Shown: one piece after another, positions 44,076 through 56,600 of the stretch
Layout of the letters: every line of letters starts with the position of its first letter
Numbering within the stretch: the first letter of the stretch is position 1
Source: Colius striatus
Taxonomy: Eukaryota > Chordata > Aves > Coliiformes > Coliidae
NCBI RefSeq assembly: GCF_028858725.1
Contig: NC_084771.1
Location: forward strand, 11,188,915-11,252,914
Length of the DNA stretch: 64,000 bases
Direction of reading: 5' to 3'
Position numbers and translations under genes: made by a program
Notes under the pieces: model-generated
Seen by the model: only the letters and a program-made list of their open reading frames with translations
Databases searched by the model: none
What the model was told of the DNA's origin: nothing

Positions 44076-47000
44076 GGTGCCTGTTGGGGAAAACAAACTA
44101 GAAGGGAAACAAACAATCTCCTACACCTCTTACATGGCATTTCAGCAGATTGAGGCAGGTGCCTTCTCCCAAACATGTGCTGAGTCAGCTATTGAACCTC
44201 CTGAACTCGGTGTTGCTGCTCACATGGCAAATCTGACTTCTCCTTATGCCCACCTCACACTTCTCATTCAGTTCCTGACTGAAGCAGCAGTTTCAGGGCA
44301 GCTGCTCTCTCTCTGCCTGCACATCTGGGCCATTCTGCAGGTCTCCTCTCAGGGCTCCCAAGTCCAACAGACATTTTCTTCCAGTTGGTGCCATGGGAGA
44401 ACTGGAGTTGCACCAACATCCCTCTCCTCAGCAGATGCCAGGGGCTGCCAGAGGCCACCTTTCAGGGCAAATTGAAAAGGCTCAGCAGCACAATCATGTT
44501 GGGAACCAGGATGGGAAAATACTAGAAGGATTTTGCCAAAATGCTGTGTTGATAGCTGACATCTTACCCCAACTGACGTGTGAGCAGTGCAACCCCTCCT
44601 TCCCATCCTTAGCATCGTTCATTGAGCCATTTCCTTTCCATATCCACTCTGCCCATTCCACTCCATACTCAGGGTTATAAATCTCCTGTGCTGTTTGCAG
44701 GTTTGACTGCTGAGCACAGTAAAAGGTCTCTCAAACTCACCCAGGGCTGAAGCATTACTCATAAACACCACCAGAGCAGGTTCTGCTTTGCAAACCTCAG
44801 CTGAGGCTTTCAGGCAGGACGAGCTGTGCTGCTGCTCCACAGCCATGTGAGACAGCTGAGGGGGGCTGTGGCACTGCCCTGGCATGGTGGCACCCAGATA
44901 GGGGCACCAGTGGGAAGTGAGCCCAGAGGGGGAGTGGAAGGTGTCAGTGCTGTGCCAGTCTGTGCCCCAGCACAGGCAGGGACAGAGCCAGGGGCTCCTG
45001 GGTAGAGTGGGTGAAGAACATGTTCCTCGTACTATCAACTTGACAGCTTTGAAGGGAGAAGGAATTGCTGTGTCCTCACTAGAAACAGGAGCCTTTTGGG
45101 GCTTCCCTGGGATGTGCTCTGCTGCACAGGAGCCAGTTAGGCAGGGATTGAAGTGCCTGCCTGGGATCAGAGATGGGACTTTGCTCTCCACTCTGACTGT
45201 GGCAGGCAGAGCTGGGATCTGAGCCCAAACCAGTGGTAGCCCAGGGATCTACTCCCCAGGACCAGCCAGGCTTGTAGCACAGTTCCCCCTGCCCAGGACC
45301 AGCAGTGTAGATATGATGGGAGCACATCAGGACCAACCCATCCATGGGGCCAGGTACAAGCACAGCTGCTCCAGCTACAGCAGTGCCTTCCTCCCGTGTC
45401 CCAGGCTCAGGCCAGGCTTTGCAGAAATGCCTGTGCCTTCCTGTTTGTTTGGAAGACTCTCAGCATAATCAGCACAAAGCTGGACTCTTTCCCAACAAAC
45501 CAGCCCAGCCAGACCTGCTCTCTTCTCAGTTTCACCCTACTGCTCTTGCCAGAAATTCTAAATCAGGCTCAGTCCTTCCTGCCCCTCTGATGTCCTTTGG
45601 TCAGGGCTTTGGTCCTTTGAACTGTAAACAAGGAGTGTTAGGAGGAAGCCTAAAATTTATCCTCAGTTAAATATAGGCAGTAAAATAACCAAATCCCTTC
45701 AATCCCAGTTTGGAGCTCATGAAGCAGAGAGTTTTCAGTTCTGTTAAAACAACCACGTTTCAAAGATGATTCTTTTCCTGTTTGAACCCTCCTAAGAGCC
45801 CCTTAGGTCGGGCTGCACCACAGCAGTTAAAGCTGCCATCACTTTCCTTTTCAGCTCACTACAAGCATGCTTCTGGCTGCTAAAATATTCATGCCTGGTG
45901 CTTAGCAGTCTTGTGTGTTCTCTCAGCCTCTTATCCATGCAGACTCAAGCAGCTTTGCAAACTTATCCTGCAGATAAGCCACAGTGGTGGGAGCCAGAGC
46001 AGGCACTTGACCCTTTTTTTGTGTTTCAAAAGAGCATTTTTTCCATAACTTGAAGAGCATTTAGAGAAGAGTCTCCATGTGCTGGTTGGGAAACAACCCA
46101 TCTCTGGCCTTGTAAGCAGCCTGCTCTCAGGGCTACATCTGTATCCCATCACCAATGGATAGCTACAGCTGCCTGTGACCTGAAAACTGGGGAAACCCTC
46201 ACTCTGTCTCTCTTCCATGAGCAGAGTCACTTTCTGGTGGGGTGCCAGCCTGTTACCTTGGGTCACCAGCATAAAATACCATGGGAAGACACTTAGCTGT
46301 GCACCACAATAGCTGGTTGTTATTAGCCTTGACAAGAAGGAGCCCCCTTCCACAGGACACCCTTTGGAGATGCATTGGTCAGAGCTGAGGGCTCACAAAG
46401 TTGGCACCAGGCACTGTATGGAGAGGAATGTTCCCACCTGCTTTGCTGAGACAGCCTTGGTCCTTGGTGGCTATGAAAGTCCTGGTACCCTCCTCAGTCT
46501 CAGCACATCCCTAATCAGCTGATTGCCAGAGAGACTTCTCCAAAACCACCTTCCTCCTGATATTTACCTCAGCATCTGCTCCAGGTTCTGTCCTGGACAC
46601 AGTTGGTCAGGATGGACTTTGCTCTGACCTCTTTTGATGTTATTCTCAGCTGTGACTCCTTCCTGCTCAGGTGCTGGGCACCCAGCTGCATTGGGAAGGA
46701 GGGGAAGAAAGGAAGGGAGAGAATGGAGAAATAACCTGAAGGAGCACAAACCAGATTGATTACAGTCCTGGGCACAACCCCCTGCTCTGCCTCGGGGCAG
46801 GGGCTTCAGCCTGCACCCTTGCTGAGGTCCTCAGCTCTCTGCCCTGCTCCAGGGGCAGCTGTCTCGCAGGTGGGTGCCCTCACCAGTGCCCTCCTCTCCT
46901 CACCACTATGCCCACAGGACTGTAGCTCATAGGAGAGGGCAGACCGAGCCCAGAATTCCTGTCTGGGATCCCTGAGGCTCCGGGCAGCTCGCAGGGAGCA

Positions 47001-48258
47001 GCTTTGGGTGGCACAGACAAGTGTCTGCTGCTCTGGGCTGTCTGGGGACTCAGAGAAAGACAGCGGCTCCTCATGTCAGCAGCTGAGAGGGTACGAGAGC
47101 ATCCCAGGCCCTGTGCCCTCCATGGCAGTGAGCTGCTCTCATCTGCTCTGCACTGTGCAAGCCTGCAGAGCCTGCTGTGCCAGCTCAGCCCCTGGCTGGC
47201 TGTCAGAAGAGCTCATGTGAGTATCACAGGACACAACTCACTGGATCTTGCCCATCCCCTCCACAGCACAGCTGCAAAGCTCTGGGCAAAGAAAGCACTC
47301 CTTCCTGGGCCTGCCTTAAAAGCCAGGGATCCAGTCAAAGAGCAGCATTGTTTTCTCCTGCTTAACAGCCTGTTTACTTCTTGCCCTCTGTGCTGCCTCT
47401 CACATCACAGAGTGCTTGGAAGCAGTTGTGGAGGAGGCAGAAGCACAGGAGCTTGTTCAGTGCCCAGCAGATGAGAAGCCAAAGTCAGAATCGCTTGACC
47501 CAAAATCCTCTGAGCTTTGCTCATGTTGCTGATCATCTGCACAAGGCATTTGGTGCCCAAGGAGGGCATCCCCATCCCACCTGCCTGGCTGGGGCACTTC
47601 TTTTAGCAAATGGCTTATGCATATGACAGTGGAAGTGCCCCTCACATTGTGCTGAGTCCAAATCATAGCTGCAACCACTGGAGTCATGGTATGGACGGCA
47701 GAGAATGATTCTCAGAGACAAGATGAGACTGAAAAACCATTGCCACAACCCTGCACACCTTGTTCCTGTCTGAAAGGTTCCATGTGCAGATTGGGGAGCT
47801 TGGGAGCTCATGCTCATGGGAGCCCAGAAGAGGCCCCCACATGTCAGGCAGCATCCTCATCTCCAGCCAGGCTGTGCAGCAGGGCAGGCTGCCCTCAGGA
47901 GCTCTCCTGCCACACTAACCTCACCCAACCCCAACCAGACCTTTTCTGCAGACAAACAACTCTTCCAGCAAAAATGCCACAGGTGGGGGAAAGGAGGCAG
48001 AAAGGTAGATGGTTAACACCACCCCCCCAGCTTCCTGCCTGACCTGCACCCAACATGGTCCATAAGCAGAGGGACCTTCCCTCAGAGGTGTGCTGGATTC
48101 CTTCTCCCTGCCCCCTTTGCCTTCAACACCTTCCCCAGAGCAGGTGCTGGGGGAAAAAGGATCAGCAAAACATGCCAAAACTCACCCTGAAGCAAGAAAT
48201 CACTTTGTTTGCAAAGGATTGCACAGTGCAGCAAAGCTTGTCATTGGAGTTCAGTTAC

Positions 48259-48425
48259 CTTCCTCCTGAGCAGCACCTTTGGATGCTCCCTGGGATCAGT
48301 TTTGCTCCCTCTCACAGCTCGTGTGCAGGCAGCTGGGCATCTCCTGCGGGAGAGCTGCAGTGAGGTAGATGCTGGGGTGTGCTTTGGTGGGAGGGCTGAT
48401 GCTCAGGGGAGGGCTGCTCCCCTCT
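48259..48425 (-). other. EDNRB2: Candidate non-coding exon 1 of EDNRB2
   Basis: This lies about 25-30 bases downstream (minus strand) of the TATA box. It ends at a consensus donor GAGGAAG|GTAACT, whose GT is at 48258-48257. Splicing from here to the acceptor at 43781 would remove an intron of about 4.5 kb. The exon has no recognised coding content. It is inferred from promoter position and splice consensus only. A weaker donor near 48318 would give a shorter exon. Confidence 0.4.
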
Positions 48426-48505
48426 CCATGACGTGCTGAGTTCTCTCTGGTTATATAGAACATCAGAGGGCTCTCCCCAGGCACAGCCCCCCCACCAATG
48501 GGCAG
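48420..48505 (-). promoter_or_regulatory. EDNRB2: TATA/CCAAT core promoter, probably of EDNRB2
   Basis: Reading the minus strand, CCCATTGGTGG (inverted CCAAT, 48495-48499) is followed about 40 bases later by CTATATAACC (TATA box, 48451-48457). The expected start site is near 48425. A TGACGTGC element, a half CRE with an E-box-like core, overlaps the predicted start at about 48429-48436. Spacing and order fit transcription towards EDNRB2 and not the opposite direction. Immediately upstream (48526-48650 on +) is a nearly pure purine tract, which is CT-rich on the transcribed-gene sense strand. Confidence 0.55.
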
Positions 48506-48525
48506 AGCGGGACAGGGATGGAGCA

Positions 48526-48650
48526 GCAGGAGGGGGAGGAGGAGGAGGAGGGGGAAGCAGGAAGAACGTGGGACAGCTCAGTGAAGGAGATGAAAATAAT
48601 AAGCAAATAAAGCTGGAGGGGGAGAGAGGAGGGGGAGGGAGCTGGGGAAA
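48526..48650. repeat. Homopurine (GGA-rich) tracts upstream of the EDNRB2 promoter
   Basis: The + strand reads AGGAGGGGGAGGAGGAGGAGG at about 48528-48555 and a second GGAGGGGGAGAGAGGAGGGGG-type run at about 48615-48650. Such polypurine runs next to promoters can adopt G-quadruplex or triplex form; that is inference. They are also slippage-prone microsatellites. Confidence 0.6.
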
Positions 48651-48723
48651 GGCTGTTGAGCACAGAGCAGTGCCTGCCTGGAGTGTCAGGCTCAGGGGAG
48701 CCCTGTGGCTGTGCTTTGGGAAG

Positions 48724-49145
48724 GAATCAGAGAATCATTTTGGTTGGAAAAGCTCTTCAAGCTGATGGAGCCCCAGCCCTGCCCTCACCCTGCCCAGCCC
48801 AGCACTGACCCACAGCCCTCAGCACCTCAGCACCTCCATGGCTCTGGGATCACTCCAGGGCTGGGCACTCCCCCAGCTCCCTGGGCAGCCTGGCACAGGG
48901 GCTGACACCCCTCTCAGGGAAAAAGCTCCAACCTCAACCTCCCCTGGAGCAACTTGAGCCCATTGCCTCTTATCCTGTCATTCATTACTTGCAAGCAGAG
49001 GCTGACCCCCAGCTCCCTGCAACCTCCTGTCAGGGAGTGTCAGAGAGGGCTCCTGTCTGCCCTCAGCCTCCTCTTCTCCAGGCTCAACACCCCCATTCCC
49101 TCAGCCCCTCCCCAGCACCCTTGTGCTCCAGCCCCTTCCCCCAGG
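48724..49145 (-). mobile_element. CR1 LINE 3' end, younger subfamily
   Basis: It begins on + with GAATCAGAGAATCATTTTGG, the complement of the CR1 terminus. It includes the complement of the same subfamily-specific run (GCCTGGCACAGGGGCTGAC). It lies about 220 bases upstream of the EDNRB2 TATA/CCAAT promoter. Confidence 0.92.
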
Positions 49146-50223
49146 AAGCTGCAGCCCCAACCACCTTGGGGGAAAAGAGACATCAAAGCCACCTCTGCTC
49201 AAGCTGTTCAAAGCCAGCTGCTCCACCTGGAGTTTTTGAGATGTTCAGGAGTGGGATGGGTGCTGTAAGCAGGGCAGAGGGGCCCTGTGGTTTCACAGAG
49301 CAATAACACAGATGAAATGCTGCCTTGGCCTAGGTTCAGAATTGATTCCAACACATTCAAATTGGTGGTTATCCTTTTTCAGCCCTTTCCCTGGGCATTG
49401 TGAGTGAACTTGTGCAGGATCTCTGCTGCTTATGGAAGAGCTGCAGCACTGACAATGAAATGTTGCTCTATGTATTCCCTGTTACAGAGTTTTTCCTGGG
49501 TGGATTGGCACAAGAATGGATTCGAGTCCCTCTTACCCTGAGATGAGACCAAAGATGCCAATGGGAATTTGACCAGCCCAGCTCTTCCCAGTGGCCAAGA
49601 TTTGTAAATAGGGTAGAGAGAATCTATATTGGTTGGTTGGGAACTTTCTCCCTTCTTTGTGTGAAAGCAAACTGTCTGTGTTTCTCCACTGACTGCTTCC
49701 CTGAAGGGTTTGCTCTCAGAGCTGCAGACAGCCCATAGGGAAGTTGTGTATTTACTGCACACCCTTGTTTACTGGGGACAACTCCTCACTCAGAGAGCAG
49801 AGAACAAAAGCTCCATTCAGATTCTTCTCTCTTCATCCTGTTAAGCATCCCAAATTGGAGAGTCCACCTTAGGGGATCACCATCCTGTCACCCTCTCATC
49901 TCTCTGTGGCTTCTCAGGTCTTGGCACATCCCTGCCCTGTGGTACAGGGACGGACACGTTGGTGTCGCCAGCTCAGGTGCCAGAAGCAGTACAGTGCTGG
50001 CACGTGCTGAGGGATCTGGTTTCTTTGTGCCTTTGTTTTTTAGCTGTTTTATTTGTAACTGTCACTTTATGCCTTTTTGGGAGGGGAAAGGCTGCTTCTG
50101 GAGTCTGCTTCAGGATCCTCTTTCTCACTTGCTCTGCTGACTCTGTAGTGATTGGACTCAGCCACTTTGCTTTCTTTTCTCCAGCTTCAGTCTTCCCTGC
50201 CCACCTCATGTGGCACACTGCAG

Positions 50224-50334
50224 GTGCCTCTGAGGATGGAGCAGAGTAAAGCCAGGAGGAGATCTGGGCTGGATGGCTCCAGCACCCTGAGGGACCAAAC
50301 ACGTTCAGTGGGTGCTTTTGAAGGACATCAGGAG
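50224..50334 (+). other. Orphan exon-like block of 111 bases
   Basis: A pyrimidine-rich stretch and CACACTGCAG precede 50224, and a consensus donor GGAG|GTGAGT follows 50334. The frame between is open for exactly 37 codons, including a Met followed by a basic run (QSKARRRSG). I recognise no protein family and no partner exons on this strand. It could be an exon of an unannotated non-coding RNA or a chance match. Confidence 0.2.
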
Positions 50335-50402
50335 GTGAGTTCCCCAAGTTCCCTGAGTCTGCCCCTCTGCCCACTGACACTCCCCAGGCAGATGAGGAAA
50401 CA

Positions 50403-50449
50403 TGCACCTCAAGTAGCTCATCTGCACCCAAGTAGCTCATCTGCACCTC
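50403..50449. repeat. 19-bp tandem duplication, two copies
   Basis: The unit AAGTAGCTCATCTGCACC plus one base occurs at 50411-50429 and again at 50430-50448 with one mismatch. It is a recent local duplication in gene-free DNA, just downstream of the orphan exon-like block at 50224-50334. Confidence 0.9.
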
Positions 50450-53349
50450 TGGCAGATGTCACTGATGCCTCCTGGAGCTCTTTGGCCTGTTGGGAGGGCA
50501 GCAGCACTTCCTTGGCTCTCTTCCCAGAGCACACGAGTCTCCCTGGCACCTCTTGACCCCACTGAGGAGGTATCCTACAGCCCTATTCTGGGACAGTCAT
50601 GTTTCTGCATGTGACATGGGGATGAATGGCCCTTTCTATTCTGCAGGAGATAAAGGGCAGCTCCAACCCCTTTCAGAGACCCCCAGAAAAACAGAAATGT
50701 TCTTGTACAGTCAGCTAGTGTCCTTGAAACACAATCTGGTCTCAAGGCTGATGTTAAGGGTCACTGAAATGATCAGAATGAAGCGACTGCTGCTGAGTCA
50801 AGCTGCAACCAGCAATGCAGCATGGTGTGAGCAAGCAGCAGCTCCATGGGATCCATTTTGCTCAGACCACCCTTCCATTTTACGTAAGACATGTCAGGTA
50901 TCATTAATTTGGCTTTCTGCTGCTGTTTGTGCTGAAGTGACTCCCCTGCAAGTAGCATAGAAGATGGCTTGGCAAGACTGGCTGGTGCTGTGCATGGCAA
51001 GCTCAGAGGAGCCATAGCTCAGAGGAACACTGACTCCTCAGCAAGGTATTAGATGAGATGATATTTTGTCTTCACGCTACCTCTGTGCCTGGTGATTTGC
51101 AGCCTGGAGCTCAGGTTTCCTTTGGAAAGCAGATATACTCTCAAGTCCTGGAGGGTTCATCTGGATGAGATCCTGCTAAAGACCATCATCCATCTGTCAG
51201 TGCCTCCTGCTAAAGCTTCAGTCATGTTTGTGGAGAGGAAAGCCACATCTGTGTCAAAATGAAGCACCACAGCTGCCTTGTGTCACCAGAAGGAGCACAT
51301 AGCTTTGGCTTCTAACGTAGTGAGCTGCTGGGAGGATGTGCTCTAAAAGCTCACCTCTGCAGCTGAACTTGAATGGCTTCTACTATTTACTTGCTCTGCA
51401 AGAACATGAGGTGTGGGGAAATTCCATTTCTGCCCTGAGTGCAGCTGCCTGGAGTACATGATTCACCCCTGACTTGTCCAAGGCTCATCCTCTTTGTTCC
51501 TCTTGGGCTTTAGATCAGCCAGTGGCCATCAACCTCAACAGCCTTTTGCTCTTCTCTGTTCCTGCCCAACCTGCTCCTGTCCATAGGACACTCAGGCATC
51601 AGGAGAGAAAAGGCTAAACCTAAGCAGCATGGATTTATTAGGTGATAACAAAGATCTTGTGAAGGAGTGTAGCCAAGAGAGTGCTGCTGTGATGGAACGA
51701 GTCATCCCAAGAGGATGGGAATGGCAACCACATTTTACTCTGGGACTCTTTGACCAGTAACTTTAGGTCCAACACTCCCTGTTTGAGATCCCCATGGGAA
51801 GTAGTTCTTTAGAGCTCTGAGCTAAGATGGGGTTGGTTCCTGGCCTTTGGTCTGCAGCCCCGCTGCTCATCCTGGAAGGAGTCACCTCAGTGCAGAGCTT
51901 TGCCTGGGAGCTAACTTGTAACTTTTTCAAGCTGCAACAGCAAAGTAAAGCCAAGTCCCATGATACTGTGTTACATCTCACTGGTGTGATCAGCCTGTCT
52001 TTGTGGTCTGGGGAGAGGCTCAGATGAGGGTGTGCATCCCTCACGGCTTTGCCAACCGTGGGAACATGCTGGGGGGCTATCTAGTCAAGCCCAGGGGAAC
52101 AGCAGCCCTTAAAGCACTGATGAAGGAAAGCGATCACTTCAGCTTCAAGCCTGAATCACTGGATTTAGCCTGCAGTATAAAGAACTGTCTCACAAAGTGT
52201 CAGTCATGCTCTGGTTTTTGTGTGTGATCACAGGAGAGGAATCAGATCATAAAGGTAAGGCCATGCAGCAGAGAAGTAACTGGAAGAATTGTTTAAGAGG
52301 CTTATCTTACACCCCCCTGGCACAGGAACACACACACACATTCACCATTCTGCAAGTGAATGCAGCAGGTTACCCTGGCGTGTGTTCAAGCCTGGGCTGA
52401 AGGTGGCTATCAGGACCCTTAAGGCTCTAATTGGCCTTAATGACCCTGAGCAGCCTCACCTGAGACCCTGGAACTCTATTTCAGTTCAGCTGGAGAACCC
52501 CTCCTCTCCTGCTCTGTCCTAGCTGTGCCTCTGCCTAGCTGTGAGCTCTGTGGAGCCCTGTCCTGACCCAGGGGCTGGTTTTGTCTCCATGAGCTCACCC
52601 AGTGACTCCAGCTCTCCCTGGAAGCCGTCTGCCTCCTCCAGCCCTGCTCTCCTCAGCCTGCTCAGGTACTATGGGACAGGCTCTGTGCTGCTGGCTGGGG
52701 TATCCCCTGGGCTCCCTGTCCTTGGGGGAGCTGTTGCTCTTTGGGGTGTCCTAATTTTGGGATGGTGCCCTGTGGTAGAGGTGCACCTTCAGGAGCAGGG
52801 ATGAGGAGGAAGGTGGCTGGGGGAAGAACCTCTCTAGAGGGAGAAGTTACACTCAAGTTGAGCTCACCTTGTGGAATCAATGGAGATCTGCCTCAGTGAC
52901 TATCTCTTTGTCTCTTCTAGCTTCTTTGCATCATATCTTCTCTTCCATTTTCTTTGCACCTCCCACTCTGCTACAGTGCCCTGGTGCTTCCCCTCCCTCT
53001 CTACCCCTGTTCTTGCCTCATCTGCTTCTGTGCTCACTCTGACACACGACGTGATGAAAAGTTGTGGTGCTGATGGTAGGCAAGTCAGTCACAGATTGAC
53101 TGTAATTGATCCTCCTAATTATCTGGAAGCTGTATCTGTGGGTCTGCATTACCTCCCATGCAAGGGAGGGTGCTGTAGGAACATCCTCTGCTCCCAGGCA
53201 CCCCTGTCCTGCTGCATGGCGCACCTTGACCTGTACCAGCCCCAGAGGAACTACAGGTAAGCTTGTGTAAAACCTCCAGTAATCCCAGTGTGGATCCCAC
53301 CAGACTGATGTTGCTCTTTGCAGAGGGCTGAAAAATATGGCACATGACA

Positions 53350-53685
53350 TAGAACACAGAATCATTGCAGCTGGAAAAAACCCCTCACTGCCAGGCCCAT
53401 CACTAAACTGAACCATATCCCTCAGTACTTAATGTATGTGTCTTTTAACTATCTCCAGCGATGGTGACTCCAGCACCTCCCTGAGCAGCCTGCTCCAATG
53501 CTTAATAACCCTCCTGGTGAAGAAATTGTCCCTAATGTCCAATTTAAACCTCCCCTGGTGCAAGTTGAACCTGTTTCCTTGTGATCATTGCTAGGGAGAT
53601 CAACCCCCACCTCACTACAGCTCCTCTCAGGCAGTTGTACAGAGTGATCATGTCTCCTGTCAGCCTCCTCTAGGATGCTCCTCAT
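53350..53685 (-). mobile_element. CR1 LINE 3' end, antisense
   Basis: CACAGAATCATTGCAGCTGG is the complement of the CR1 end. It is followed by GATGGTGACTCCAGCACCTC and CTCCTCTCAGGCAGTTGTAC in the expected order. It is more diverged than the copy at 48724-49145. Confidence 0.85.
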
Positions 53686-56600
53686 CAGACTTGCTCTCTG
53701 TTTGAGCATCTGCCTCTGTGTGTGTGTGTTCATTTGCAGCCACATCTCTTCCCACTGGTGAGGAGTGGAAGAATACACTTGTTCAAGGCACGTGGGGTGT
53801 TGGGGCTTTTCCTTCCCCTCAGAGGAGAGGCTGTCTCAGAGCATCTCTGTGCTGCAATGCCAGATCACTGCTGTTCCCACGAGCCTTTCCTGACCCTGCC
53901 CTTAATGGGGTTTTGTTTTTTTGCTTGTGACTTTCTTATCAGCTGGGGCCAACCCAAGTGAAGCTGGCTGGGGATGACAGGCCACTTGCAGCTCTGACTT
54001 CTGAGGCACAGGGAGTTCCATGACAGCAGTCACAAGCAGAAGGGGATGCTTGCCAGCGACTTCTCTTTGAAGGTTGTCCATTATGTCCTGATGTGGAGTC
54101 CAAGGGCACATGTGTGTATGTGACTTCCTGCTTGACACTTGCTAAATCGGGTTTTGTAAGGAGCAGAAGCCTCTTGTTGTCGTCAGATGCCTCAGAGGGC
54201 CCTGAGTGCAAGCCATCAGTTCAGGGTAACTGTGCTCCCCATGAGTGGAGGGAGCTGCTAAGTATCAGTAACTGTGGCCAACTCTCTGCTCCAAAGATGG
54301 TGCTGAAACTGGTGTGATGGGATGATGTTGATCCTGACCTTGATGGAAGGAGGAATTGTTTGTCCAGAAACCTCACAAATCCTAAGGACTCTGCAGAGAG
54401 AGGCAGCTAGCAGGTGTTAGGCTGCTGTTCAGGCCAACTTTGCATTGTCAGTGAGATGCAAAGGACTGAGAAGTCTCCAGCCTTCAGTGTTGCCTTGCAG
54501 CTCTGGTAAGAGGGATGTAGTAAAGCCCTGGCTAGGGAATTCAGAGCTGTGTCCTCTCTGCATTGCATCTACTAGGAATTTTCCATTAGAGCCTTCTGAA
54601 GATTTGGATTAACTTGGGTTTGCTGATTATTTCCAGCCTGATTCTTCTCACCCTTTGTGGAAGCATTCCAGGGTGTGGTGACAGTGCTCCCCTTGTCCCC
54701 ATTGGATTTGTGGTCCCCAGCAAGACCAAATCCAGTGGCCTTGTGCATGCAGCCTTCCCCTGGGAGGTGGAGAACCCAACTTCAAGTCCTCTGCCAAGCT
54801 TGAACCATGGGGTTGAACTCTCACCTTCCTGCAGTGAGCATGGCTCTCTGTTCAACTTAGTGTTTAGTTGTCTATATGAAGAAGAAAAGTGCTGATAAGA
54901 GGATGGGAAAAGCCTGTTTGAAACTGCCTGGTGATCAGGCACCCCCAGAGCTGGGGGGCTGAGGTCCAGGTCTTTGGTGTGGCTGGGGAGAGGGATAGTT
55001 GCATCCTGTGAAAGTACACAGTTCTTGTTCTTTCTTTCTTCTCCCTGGGAAAGTTGGGGAAAACTTCCAGCTCATTTTGGGGGGATTGTTTCAGGATAAA
55101 ACCATCCATAAGGCTGATCTGGCTTAAGCCCATTGCAGCACCTCTTCTGAGTCCCTCCAGAAGTTTAACTTCCCTGTTGGGTTTGACTTAGGGATGAGCA
55201 GAGCTGAAGAGACTGGTGAAATCCTGTGCCAGGTGGCACTGCATGTTTTACCAAGGCTTGTGAGGTTGCTTTTAAAATAAGAGTGGCTGTAGCAACCCTG
55301 CAAGTGCAGTCCCACCCTTCAGGGGCACAAGGGCAGGACTGCTGCTGTCAAAATGGTACAGATTCCCCAAAAAGTGCTGGTGCTGCACTGCCTGAGGAAC
55401 ATCCCTCTTCACCCAGGGCTCTGCTCTCCTGCAGACCTGTGGAACTGAGGTTCCTTTAGGTGTTTGTAGCCTGGTCTCTAGCTGACCTTGTAGACAGCTT
55501 GGAAATGTGAGTGTGGCCCAGGGAGCATTTGAGCTTGAGCTTCTGAGCCCTTCCAGGGCTGCCAGGTGGGCTGCAGGGACATGGCTTCAGCGTGGGACAG
55601 TGGGGAGGTGGAGCTGACTGTGTGTCAACAGATAGTATATGATAACATTTACTGGAGGCTTATCCTGGATAACCTCTGAAGACTCAGCCTAAAGATCTGT
55701 GCTGCCTTATGATGGTACATCAATCAGGTCTTTGGGTCCAGAGGCATTTCCTACTGGGGTGTCCTGTAGCTCTGCCTTGTTGGAGTAAATGCTGAAGGAT
55801 GTTTTGCCTGTGAGCAGAGGGTCCTGTCAAGGCAATCTGGCAGGTGGAATTTGGCTACCTTGCTGCAAAGGCAAGTAAGTGACATTCAGTACATTACCAT
55901 AGAAATGTCGCTTTTACTGGTGCTCTTTCACCTGGATTTATGGGCCCCAAGGTGCATTTCCCTGAGCTGTTGGGGGAGATCTGTATGAACCTCCCTTGGA
56001 AGCACTGATGCTGTTGGCTGATAAGCCTGATGAAAGGCAGGCTATTGTGTCTGGCAGAAGAGCTGAAATGTGAGTGTTATCTTCAGTTCCTTTTACCTTC
56101 TCTTCGAATTCTAAACAGTGTTAGCTTTAAAACTGACAATATCCCAGGGCTTCAGAGCTGAGCAGACTCTCCTGCCCTATCTAGTTGCTGGAGGCTTGAA
56201 ATAATCCTTTGTGTATTGATGTGGTGACTGCATTTGATTGAAAAGGAAAGTGGCTTTGGCTTCTTTCATGTCTGAATGTTGTTTATCTCCATATGTTTGT
56301 TGAGGGTCTCTTAAGGAGTTCAGGTCCACAACTGGCAGATGGGAATAATCTGACTTCAGGAACAATCTTCCTGAGGTGTGGAAAGTCAGAGTAAATCCTG
56401 GCACCACGAGTACAGGCAGAGATCAGCCACTTTGGGTAAAGCTCACCAAGACTCTGGGGAGATCACCAGATCCTCCTGTGATCTTGGGAACTGGAGAAGA
56501 GCTGATCAGCTTTGGCAGGACAGTGCCACAGTCCCCAGAAGCTCAGTGGTAACTGTTCTGGGCTGTTTCCCAGGCTCTCCTACCTTTCATTCCCTTGCTC

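Noticed and set aside
48598-48615. AATAAA near 48605 as the end of a + strand gene
   Set aside because: There is no upstream coding exon or transcript structure on +. It sits in the purine-rich flank of the EDNRB2 promoter and is most likely chance.
48954-49306. Pro-rich open frames around 49 kb
   Set aside because: They are the antisense of a CR1 3' end; similar peptides recur at the other CR1 copies.
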